From Apostichopus californicus (taxonomy: Eukaryota > Echinodermata > Holothuroidea > Aspidochirotida > Stichopodidae): a DNA stretch of 28,769 nt. Made by a program: the position numbers and the translations under genes. Location: positions 1,282 to 30,050 of the forward strand of contig JAIPMN010002772.1 of assembly GCA_020650975.1 (NCBI GenBank). Reading direction: 5' to 3'. Positions 21,401 through 28,769 of this stretch are shown in pieces. The notes under the pieces are model-generated. The model worked only from the letters and a program-made list of their open reading frames with translations. It did not search any database and was not told the DNA's origin. Position 1 is the stretch's first letter. Each line of letters begins with the position of its first letter.

Positions 21401-24336
21401 GTCAATACTAGATAAAAATGTGTTTATACAGATAATGAAACTGCTAACAGAAAACGATTACAAATTTGTGCAACAATTTTAATATCACATGTCATTCTTT
21501 CCCTCCTTTTCTAATGCCTTAAATTCTACATATATAGCTATTGTACTGTGCTGTAAAATTATGTTGGGCATTTTGGTAAAGTTCTGTATGAAAAGTTGAG
21601 AATGTTTAACAATGTCACAAATGCTTAATAAAAAGAAGACGCTATTTAATAGAAAATACAGGGCATACATTCTGTTGAAGATGTTACTTTGCAGTGTCAA
21701 ACTGAATGAGTTTACCAAGTAAATAATACTACTGAAAAAGCATACTATACCTCACAGTCTTGGGCATGTTTTAGGATGGTATCTACCTCAAAGATCTCTG
21801 GTTCTTTCTTAGGATCTGTGAAAGAAACATGTATATCAATGATAACTTGGCTAAAGTCACATGAAAAAAAAGGAAAAAAAAATTGTCACCTTTAAAGTAA
21901 ACAGATGGTAGCCAAACAAGTAATCCCATTCAATTTAAATAAAACGGTATAATGTACATTAAAACCAAATCACAACCCCCCCCCCCCTCCCACCACACCA
22001 GTCACGGACAATTTTGTACCCTTTGGGTTTTACTATGTGTCGATATAGCAAACAAAAGACTGGAGCAAGTCTAAAATTACATCACAGAACCAATGGCAGT
22101 GGTATGGTATTGGCATTAGGTATTGCTGAAATCATGAATCTTTTTCATACTGGCATTTACGTCAGTAACAATATTTACCAGTACTTTCACCATGAAAATA
22201 TGAAGTGCAAAATGAAAGAAAACTAACAGATAAAACCTCCAAGTTCGCTGTCGCACTATTATATCGCTCATTGACAAAAATCAAATCTCCCGGACATGAC
22301 ATGACATCTAAGCCACAATCATCTTCCAAACTTTATGAGTGCACTACCAATTGGGAAAGCTGTCTTCTTCAATTCCAGGAAAAGTGTACCATATCAGTAA
22401 CTTGGTTGGGCTTGATTCTCCTTCAAGATTATCATGAAATAATAGCTACTGTACTGATGGTGGATATTTGTTTAATCTACTTCTGGACACATGTGTCAAT
22501 CTTTCAAATATCAGAAGCATGTAATGGGTACAAAGTTACAGACAATTATACTGTAAACAAGCTGCACTCATGGTAAGGTTCCACTGACATAGAGACACTG
22601 TACAGTACTTTCTCTGAATAAATCTTACCAAAACAACATTTATCTTTTATTTACTTGAGCGGAGGACATGTACATATATCAAAGTATTGTATATACGGGG
22701 AACTTGATATGTACTGTTAACTACTTTGATTAATAACTTGTTTAACATGCCTTTACCCAAACTTAACTATCTACTTAGTTGGAGTTTTGACAGTTGAGAG
22801 TCCATGTATTTATTTAATCCATCAAAGGTCTCCATACAAGATTATATTCAGGAAACTGTTGTAAGTAAAGGGGCATGAACACTTTGGCAACAGAAGCTTA
22901 AGCTGTAAATCATGCTCATAAATTCCATCATTGTCATCCTCCACAAAATTCCCCCCATCCCAGTTTATTGTTCTCTGTCTATCCTCATCTGGGAAAGTCC
23001 ACTTTTTACCCTCTGTTACAACTTACTAGTAAGTATAGTACTTCTGTACTTGCTAGGAAAAATATACTGGACAAAACTTAACTGAAATTAAAAAGAAATA
23101 TTTCAGAAGAATTGCTAACCTTTGACAAGTCATCCAACAAAGACAACGACTAATCACAAGTCAGACATCCTACTGTAACAACCATAACTCTGATTTAAAG
23201 TGCACGACACAAATGCAACCAAATCATCAAACAGCAGTAAAAGAGTATATTATGCCTACTGTAACATTCACCAATATATTGTACATTATATGTTCAGTAA
23301 GCTTATTTACAAGGTTTTCATACTTGGCCACTGGTGACTTCATCTGACCTTTGAAATGTCTCACTAACAAATGCAGCCAAGAACTTTGTAAGGGGAATTT
23401 ACATACTAATTTTGAACTTCATGCAATCTATGCTTGGTGAGTTATCACATTTACAAGCCCGGGTGTCACATATACATATGCCACTACCATTGCATATTCC
23501 TTTGACTTCAGCAAGGAACCAAAAATGATGGGAATAAAGCCTCTTGGCAATCATGCCATTTAAAAATAATTTGGATGCAAATCTAAAACATTCATTCCCA
23601 ATCCCAGGGTTCATGGCATTACAATTAGAATGCCATATGTAGGAAGTGTTTGATTCCTTAGATAAGTTGAAGATATTTCTGTTCAGTCTTTAAGTGGTAT
23701 ATCCATAGTTGCCTCATAATAATATCAAGGGTTTAATTGGGCCTCAAATTGTTAGGCTTGTTAGGCCTTAGCCGATGCTGTATGATGAGTCAAGAATCTG
23801 TCAAAAATTACTGAAGCCTGATGGCCTAGTCTATTTAAAATAACTTTAATTAGGCCAAAGCTAGGCAATTCTCACTGTGAAGGTATTAGAGCTAATAATA
23901 ATCGCACCTTACATACTATTGAACGAAGATTCAAACCAAAGGAAAGTGCAGCACAGTTAACCATATTTGCGGATTAACTGGATTATTTGCTTTACCACAG
24001 TACAGTACTACACTAGTACTACAGCCTAACCCTCCACTAAGCACTATCACAATAATACACTGCCATATTGTACTGAGTGCGCTGTTTACATTAAATCAAC
24101 CTAGGCTATGCCTACGTTAGACATACATGAACGAGCCTAACGTTAGGCTAGCCGGACACGTTCTCGTTCTTCCCACTTTCTTTCATAAATTTACATTACA
24201 GATAAATAAAATAACCACCTCACCTTACAAAATTACACGACGTTAAAACTGAATGCATTAGATTTAAAATGAACAAGCCGATTGCAGTCTGTTTGTAGTG
24301 AATTTTTGAGCACTTACCCGTGGCTTTGTCGGCCAT
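15360..24336 (-). CDS. SUV39H: Histone H3 lysine-9 methyltransferase, SUV39H family (7 coding exons)
   Basis: Minus-strand exons join 24336-24318, 21815-21751, 20765-20182, 19599-19476, 18630-18478, 17227-17098 and 15448-15360. All introns are GT-AG and the frame is kept, giving 387 residues (human paralogues are about 410). The chromodomain spans about 14-70, with putative methyl-lysine cage residues Phe15, Trp37 and Tyr40. A basic NLS-like region is at 77-94. The pre-SET has nine Cys: 170, 172, 175, 182, 183, 210, 214, 216 and 220. The SET domain holds GWGV, EYVGE, NHSCDPN (313-319) and ELTFDY with Tyr355. The post-SET cysteines are 375, 377 and 382. All zinc and catalytic residues are intact, so an active H3K9 trimethylase of heterochromatin is expected. 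SET wording ([21 protein letters not shown]) is nearest vertebrate SUV39H2, but invertebrates often have one gene. No eIF2-gamma fusion of the insect type is seen. The ATG lies in CAAAATGGC, a favourable context. Confidence 0.95.
15850..16026 (+). mobile_element. Probable 3' end of a non-LTR retroelement with (CTAT)n tail
   Basis: A GT- and T-rich stretch ends in CGACGGGACATCG, then GGACAATTAAGTTTCTATC and about four CTAT units. Short tandem tetranucleotide tails after an AATTAAGTTT-like sequence are common at 3' ends of LINEs and SINEs in marine invertebrates. The left boundary is arbitrary and no target duplication was found. It lies in SUV39H intron 6, antisense to the gene. Confidence 0.4.
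17098..17227 (-). CDS. SUV39H: SUV39H coding exon 6 (C-terminal SET core)
   Basis: 130 bases after an ATTCCCAG acceptor, with donor GTAAGT. It encodes residues 316-358 and the first base of Gly359. It starts with CDPN, completing NHSCDPN across the exon 5/6 junction, and carries ELTFDY with the catalytic Tyr355. Its 3' end is part of a near-perfect palindrome spanning 17098-17122. Confidence 0.95.
18478..18630 (-). CDS. SUV39H: SUV39H coding exon 5 (central SET)
   Basis: 153 bases, phase 0 at both ends, acceptor TTTCAAG and donor GTAAGT. It encodes residues 265-315, beginning [11 protein letters not shown] and ending SHFVNHS. Read past the donor the frame enters intron, so the apparent longer open frame is not coding. 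Confidence 0.95.
18657..18730 (-). mobile_element. tRNA-like SINE remnant in SUV39H intron 4
   Basis: On the minus strand, TATAGCTCAATTGGG (A-box-like, about 18713-18699) is followed by CCAGAGGTCGATGGTTGGAA (about 18690-18671), the anticodon-to-T-arm pattern with a degenerate B box. It lies only about 26 bases upstream of the exon 5 acceptor and in gene sense. No clear tail or target duplication. Confidence 0.5.
19476..19599 (-). CDS. SUV39H: SUV39H coding exon 4 (N-terminal SET)
   Basis: 124 bases, acceptor CTGTCATAG, donor GTAAGA. It completes the Arg223 codon and encodes residues 224-264, including the SAM-binding GWGV region ([10 protein letters not shown]) and EYVGE. Confidence 0.95.
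20182..20765 (-). CDS. SUV39H: SUV39H coding exon 3 (chromodomain C-half, linker, pre-SET)
   Basis: 584 bases, acceptor TTCACTTCCACAG, donor GTAAAA. It encodes residues 29-222 and two bases of Arg223. It carries YYVKWLGY and NTWEP of the chromodomain, a basic linker (RKRK...PKKPK), and the complete nine-cysteine pre-SET zinc cluster ending CGEDCPN. The reading frame extends left of the exon 3 initiator-like TTG, so no new start is needed. Confidence 0.95.
21751..21815 (-). CDS. SUV39H: SUV39H coding exon 2 (chromodomain N-half)
   Basis: 65 bases, acceptor TTTCTTTCACAG and donor GTATAG, a weaker donor than the others. It completes Asp7 and encodes residues 8-28, including IFEVDTIL, the first chromodomain strand with the cage aromatic Phe15. 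It joins exon 3 in phase 0. Confidence 0.9.
21975..21988. repeat. Poly-C tract in SUV39H intron 1
   Basis: A run of about 12 C with a short CT/CA-rich continuation to about 21999. Similar C or G runs occur at 10477, 25845 and 26061, a recurrent trait of this window. Confidence 0.6.
23023..23036. repeat. Perfect 14-bp palindrome in SUV39H intron 1
   Basis: ACTTACTAGTAAGT is its own reverse complement. It lies in intron 1 and contains a donor-like GTAAGT on both strands. No function can be assigned. Confidence 0.5.
23407..23505 (-). other. Possible EGF-like cassette exon in SUV39H intron 1
   Basis: A 99-base stop-free segment bounded by an AG (TTCCTTGCTGAAG) and a donor-like GTATGT. It encodes 33 residues with six Cys in the order C-x5-C-x-C-x4-C-x-C-x7-C, starting ICNGSGIC, like the EGF modules of integrin beta chains or ADAM proteins. 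Both ends are phase 1, as for the flanking SUV39H introns, so inclusion would not shift frame. Alternatives are a stray fragment of an EGF gene or chance. No expression evidence. Confidence 0.35.
24135..24148. repeat. TAGGC-rich segment with palindrome, SUV39H intron 1
   Basis: GCCTAACGTTAGGC is a perfect palindrome, extending one base each side. TAGGC or GCCTA occurs repeatedly in the surrounding 23740-24150. It is close to the 5' end of the gene and could be a regulatory cluster or a degenerate repeat. Confidence 0.4.
24318..24336 (-). CDS. SUV39H: SUV39H coding exon 1
   Basis: Only 19 coding bases: ATG, five codons and one base before a consensus donor (G|GTAAGTG). It reads MADKAT and splices in phase 1. 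Human SUV39H1 likewise has a very short first coding exon beginning MAENLKG, which supports this placement. The exon is too short to prove alone; the donor, the start context and the fit of phase carry the call. Confidence 0.75.
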
Positions 24337-24420
24337 TTTGCCTCATTGCTCAAGTTTGCCTCGCATATCTCAACTAGATTTGTGATTGGTTGATTACAAG
24401 AAGTTCAACTCCTTAGACTA
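24337..24420 (-). promoter_or_regulatory. SUV39H: Putative SUV39H proximal promoter with CCAAT box
   Basis: Upstream of the start codon on the minus strand, AACCAATCAC has its CCAAT core at 24385-24389, about 50 bases before the ATG. The ATG itself lies in CAAAATGGC, which resembles a YY1-type site often overlapping starts of housekeeping genes. No TATA box is seen. The transcription start is not known. Confidence 0.35.
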
Positions 24421-25715
24421 ATGCCAATGTGGCCAGAAGTATTGCGATGCGATACAAAGCACATAGGACTAGGCCCTTCTATGTAATACTGTATTTAATA
24501 TTAATAATACGAATACATTTCCTTTTAGCGTCTATAAGAAACAAGTTTGGAATTCTATTCGATATCTAACTGTTGTTAACTCCCAGACTTCTTTTCTTGG
24601 CCCGAACATCTACATTTTGCGTATTTGTTTTTGAATTATAGGTCGATATTTAAGACATTTCAAGTGACGATTTGTTCCATTTACTTTTCAGTACTCGGAT
24701 TTCACCAAGCGTAGGCCAAATTTTTGACTGACACATTTTGCCGAATGAAGACATGTAAGGGCAACTCGTCAAAACCGCACTCAAAATGTCGTAACATTTA
24801 GCCAATTGTAAAGAAAATCATTGCGCTAGCTACAATAGACTTCATATAGCGGGAGAGAAAAACTTCCCATTCAGTAATAAGTTGCAGCTCAGCAATTTAG
24901 GATGTGGTCAATAGAGGAAGTTGTTCCCTCTGCCCCTCTCCCAAACAAAACCCTCCCCTCCCCCCCAAAAAACCCTCCCTAAACCCCACACTTCCCTGAA
25001 CCCCGACCACATATGCCCTACTCTTTGTGTACCACGGCCGCAACTACACACAGTATCCAAAATACGTCCTACGCTACACTGACTATTCTTTCTTTCGGCA
25101 TATCTCAGAATGTATCCATTCTACTGACTTCGACATTGCTGCAAATAGTTAAAAATTATTTCGTCAAACACTGTCTACTTTAAATTGTTCTAAAGAATGT
25201 TTGGAACCATATATTTTCTCTTTTTTTCTGCATTTTCAGATAATGAATTCTGAAAGATTTACATTTCAATTCGCCTACAAATATTACAGTGTACCCAATT
25301 GAGGATACCTTTATTCAAATCAAGACTAAAAAGAGAAAATGCAATACTGAGACCTCGAATAATAAAGATGATAAAAATCCCCTCCAATGATATAGGATTC
25401 AAGGTCATGGACGAAATGTAGGACGGTCAATGTGACTGTCCAACACGTACAGAGCAGGATATAATAATTCGAATGCGGACTGCCCAAAATAGCTGTGCTA
25501 GCATGGAGATTTCGTCGCCATTACCAAATCGGGCAAATTGCGCGAGATGTGAACGTCGACTGCTCACTGTTTACATTCTAGACAAGTGTATCCATTGGCT
25601 CAATTTAGTTTAGTAACAAAATTGTCAGGAACGACATTGTCCTCATAAAGGGACCCTGGTAAAACAAGAACCCAAACCTTAAATACTCAACAGAAAGCTT
25701 CAAAGCTCACTGCAT

Positions 25716-25752
25716 GGAAATATTTCCTTACTGCAGGAAATATTTCCTCCCT
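25716..25752. repeat. Tandem GGAAATATTTCC palindromic repeat
   Basis: Two copies of GGAAATATTTCC(T)(T/C), each a perfect 12-bp palindrome, are separated by CTGCA. The spacing is about 22 bp. Confidence 0.6.
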
Positions 25753-27030
25753 GCAGAAAATAAATCAGGCAGAGTAATCTACTCATCCACAACTTTCTGC
25801 AAGAAATTTTTCCAGACATCCAACCATAGGGGGCAAAGTGCCACCCCCCCCCCCCCACAGAAATTTGGGGTGACTGAATGCGGATGACTGAAAACTGAGT
25901 GACCATAAGGGTTAATAAGAAACGTTTTCTTCCCCCAAAATAATGTTTTTTAGTCATAATTGGTGTTAATTAATGTCTAAAAGGATTTTTTTTTTCCCGA
26001 GTTCGGCAACGGTGGCTTTTAGTGTGGGCCGTAAATATGAGGACGATTTTTTTTTTTTTGTGGGGGGGGGGTGCTTTAATTTGTTAAGGCTCGGATCATT
26101 TCTCCTACTCGTGTTGGAAATGAAGGTAAAAAAACGTGATAAGAAACCCCAAACTTTTTTAGGTCATACAGCTTGGACACATACGCCCACAGTGTGATGT
26201 GTCTTTTTGCCCTGTTTGGTACTTGTAGACGGCTCCTAATGGCTGCACAGCGGCTTTGTGTTAGCTGTATTATGAGTCTGCCCTCCAGTTCTTATATCCT
26301 GCTCTATGCTGACCAATTATAAAACCTTGCAGAATCTTGAGCTAACTTTTGTCGTCTTCCTACTTGAATTGTACACAAGTGTACCGGTAAGTGCAAACAA
26401 CAAGCCTCAAACTTTCTTAATTATTTTACGTATCACTCAAGGCAACTACAAAGAAATCTAGTTACAGAATATAATATGTAAAATACACATTCTGTGTATG
26501 TTTTCTTTTAATACAAATTATTTTAAACACATCCAAAATTTGAGACTAAAGTACTCCTTTGAGCTTTGTTGCAGTGCTTCGGTATTTTTGGCACAGTCAT
26601 TGCTTATGTAGGGGGGTATTGTACGTGTTCTAAATGATGTTTAACGGTAAGTTTATTATTTTTGTTGAGTTGATGTGAAATTGTGTTTTTCCAGTGATGC
26701 AGCAGCAGTCAATAACATCCGTGTGCAGATTATCTTGCAAATGCTTGTAGCCGAAATTCTAGTTATTATATCATATTTTCTTGTTTTAGCATGATATTTG
26801 CATGAATATTTTCGAAATAATTATATTGCGATTGTGAAAGTTTCATTTTGGAGTTAGGTCATTACTCTGACAAAGCTATGTAATATTCAAATATTCATTG
26901 GATATCCCTGTGACAAACTCAAGAGATCTTTGTGATTGAATGATTTGACTGGTCCCGAGCTGCTATAACTTGAAGCCTGTACACTTCAGACTCCATATAC
27001 CACAAGGACACAAGTCATATATTATTACAT

Positions 27031-27070
27031 ACAGACAAGTTTAACTACACACAGACAAGTTTAACTACAT
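27031..27070. repeat. Direct repeat, 20 bp x 2
   Basis: ACAGACAAGTTTAACTACAC occurs twice in tandem, the second copy differing at its last base. Confidence 0.8.
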
Positions 27071-27497
27071 ACAAGGTTCAAGTGTTGTATACAAGGTTTA
27101 ATACACTGTTGTATGTATGCATTGAACCGTTGCATCACACCAGCAAATCACTATTCTGCAAATATAGCCTTTGTAATCTTTATCCTTAGTATCATAAATA
27201 AAAAGCCACTATTATCATTCTAATATACAAATAAGACATGGGTGTAAGGTACGTTTGTTGTAAACATATTGTAGAACTGGGAGACTATAGGTTAATTATA
27301 TATTATATCAGTACTCTTAGATAAGTAAATTGTTACATCTTATTTTCTTGTGTCAGCCAGAGAATTTCATCAATATTTTTGTGATATGTTGCCACACAAT
27401 CATCATGTAGTGTTTTATTTCTTGATTTGGAAATCTTTTCAACTTTAATTACCTTTGCTCATTGTTCCAACTATGTTCCAAAGTAATTTCAAGAACC

Positions 27498-27919
27498 ATA
27501 TATTTCAGGGTTGTCCAACCTTTTGCAGAGGGCCACATGGAATAATTATGATGGAGGGGGCCGCATGAACCCTACGCTCGATTTTTCAATTTTTTGCCCG
27601 AAGCCCAAGGCAACAAAATGTGAGCACTGCGCGCGGAGCGCACTGATTTATTTTCCTTCCTGGTAAAACAGATGAATATAGTCCAGCAGCCACCCCCCCC
27701 ACCCTCCGCTGAGAGTGTCACACGTGTACAAACTGACCTGTATGCAGTTTTTTGGACCCAGAAGGTTCGAATGATTGATTATATAGCTGCAAATTGTTAT
27801 CAATAAATCTGCTCACTAAAGTTTCGCACCGTAGAAGCATCTCTGGCGGGCCGGACGCAACCCTGCGGTGGGCCAGACTGTGGCCCGCGGGCCGTAGGTT
27901 GGACAACCCTGATATATTT
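27498..27919. mobile_element. Complete non-autonomous hAT-type element (MITE) with target duplication
   Basis: The element spans 27506-27911 (406 bp). Both ends begin CAGGGTTGTCCAACCT, a 16-bp perfect terminal inverted repeat, and subterminal GGGCC/GGCCC-rich sequence follows on each side. It is flanked by identical ATATATTT at 27498-27505 and 27912-27919. An 8-bp duplication with CAGGG termini is the hAT hallmark. There is no transposase frame, so it depended on an autonomous relative. The exact duplication and TIR suggest a fairly recent insertion. Confidence 0.92.
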
Positions 27920-28316
27920 GCATCATCGCTTAAGTGTGGTATTTGCAGCATGTGGAATACACAATAATAAATACTGCTATATTGAGCATGCACTATGATA
28001 TATCTATATAGTTGGCATGCAATTGGCATGGAATAATAGTCATAGGTTGCTATTATGGTCATGCATGTGGCATGGAATGGAAAGCCTTACCTTGTAACAA
28101 GAAAATTACTTCTTTTGTCCAATTAGCATTACTTTCAATGCCATAGATGACAAAATGCAAAGGACATTTTCTGGAGACAAAAATACTTGTGCACCCTCAC
28201 AAAAGCATTTAAACAATTTGTATTACGCAATGGTTCTTTATCCATCTGGTAGATTAGGCTTTCTGTGAACTTTTAAGAATCAACCCCATTCGCTTTCCTT
28301 TGTATATTGTGATTAT

Positions 28317-28336
28317 ATTGTGATTATAATCACAAT
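28317..28336. repeat. Perfect 20-bp palindrome
   Basis: ATTGTGATTATAATCACAAT equals its reverse complement. An extra direct copy of ATTGTGATTAT lies just to the left. Confidence 0.8.
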
Positions 28337-28361
28337 TCCCAAACACAGATGAATTCATAAT

Positions 28362-28383
28362 GTATATATATTAATATATATAC
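28362..28383. repeat. Perfect 22-bp AT-rich palindrome
   Basis: A TA alternating tract centred on TTAA and closed by GT and AC is a perfect palindrome over 28362-28383, only 25 bases right of the previous palindrome. TA tracts form these readily, so significance is low. Confidence 0.7.
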
Positions 28384-28769
28384 TTGGCAGTTGCATTATG
28401 TATGAAAAGCGGTTAAAGATGCATGTGACATACTACAAGTTTAAGGTAAATACCGAAAAGAAGATGGTTTCCAAATAAAAGGACTGATTTAAAGCCTCAT
28501 TATGTATTCAATCTCAATGGTCTAATTAGTCGGTTTCTGTACGATTGTGAAGTGAATAATCACACATTAATGATGGTCCATTGGAAGAGATCCAGCAAAT
28601 GTATGCATCTGTGTACTGTTTTGGTTTGACTGTTTTGAGGGACACAAATGTTTTGGTGGGAATTGTTTGTTTCGGCACCAGTTTTGGCCAAAAAGTACAT
28701 CATTATTATGTGTGAGTATATACTGTACAATATTATTTAATCACCCAACTAAATATTCCCCCCCCCCCC

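Larger units (their letters stand above)
24421..27497. other. Intergenic, upstream of SUV39H
   Basis: No gene recognised. It contains C- and G-runs at 25845 and 26061, a palindromic GGAAATATTTCC repeat at about 25716-25752, and a 20-bp direct repeat at 27031-27070. Donor-like GTAAGT sites at 26388 and 26645 on the plus strand could belong to non-coding first exons of a gene to the right, but nothing else supports this. Confidence 0.4.
27920..28769. other. Intergenic right edge
   Basis: AT-rich with two long palindromes (28317-28336 and 28362-28383) and a terminal C run at 28761-28769. No gene recognised. Confidence 0.4.

Noticed and set aside
22205..22576. 123-codon plus-strand frame in SUV39H intron 1
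   Set aside because: No domain, antisense to the gene, and codon composition like the surrounding intron.
15360..24336. Insect-type eIF2-gamma/Su(var)3-9 fused gene
   Set aside because: The first exon gives MADKAT with no eIF2-gamma match, and I saw no GTPase exons in the open frames on the minus strand.
27718..28062. 114-codon minus-strand frame
   Set aside because: It starts in intergenic DNA and runs into the hAT-type MITE; the sequence is the element's end, not a conserved protein.
1..28769. CRISPR array, prokaryotic operon, prophage or rRNA
   Set aside because: Spliced genes, SINEs and low gene density show a eukaryotic nuclear region. The tandem repeats have no spacer structure.

Overview
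The window is from an animal nuclear genome. Genes are intron-split with GT-AG introns, intergenic DNA is AT-rich, and there are tRNA-derived SINE-like elements, a hAT-type element and many simple repeats. The SUV39H homologue has a chromodomain, pre-SET, SET and post-SET, and the intron-dispersed repeats look like those of a marine invertebrate. An invertebrate deuterostome such as an echinoderm or hemichordate is my best guess, held at low confidence because no marker gene fixes it.

Layout, left to right. Bases 1-68 are probably the end of a DNA transposon that runs off the window. A single-exon minus-strand gene (1542-3626) encodes a type I membrane protein of 694 residues: signal peptide, about 18 leucine-rich repeats, LRRCT, transmembrane helix and a tyrosine- and proline-rich tail. 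A tRNA-derived SINE (4632-4867) and a 13-bp minisatellite follow. A large plus-strand 3'-terminal exon (5188-7280) encodes an unrecognised, mostly disordered protein with 13 heptad repeats, a two-fold motif duplication and a SUMO-interaction-like motif. From 7281 to about 13500 I see no gene, only repeats: an 11-bp minisatellite, tandem tRNA-like units, and a diverged three-copy array at 10.85-11.7 kb.

The right half is one minus-strand gene, SUV39H, a histone H3K9 methyltransferase. I rebuilt seven coding exons from 24336 down to 15360. All splice sites are GT-AG and phase-consistent, giving 387 residues with nine pre-SET cysteines, the NHSCDPN and ELTFDY SET motifs and the CxCxxxxC post-SET. 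Its first coding exon is only 19 bases and is separated by 2.5 kb from the chromodomain exon. Inside that first intron is a 99-base, stop-free, EGF-like reading segment with splice-like ends whose phase (1-1) would fit between exons 1 and 2. From 24337 to the right edge there is no recognisable gene, but there is a complete 406-bp hAT-type MITE with a perfect 8-bp target duplication.

The three genes show no obvious functional link: a cell-surface receptor or adhesion molecule, a possible SUMO-interacting protein, and a heterochromatin enzyme. I see no clear novel multi-gene system. The observations most worth following up are the possible SUV39H cassette exon, the modular tyrosine tail of the LRR protein, and the repeat-rich unknown protein.
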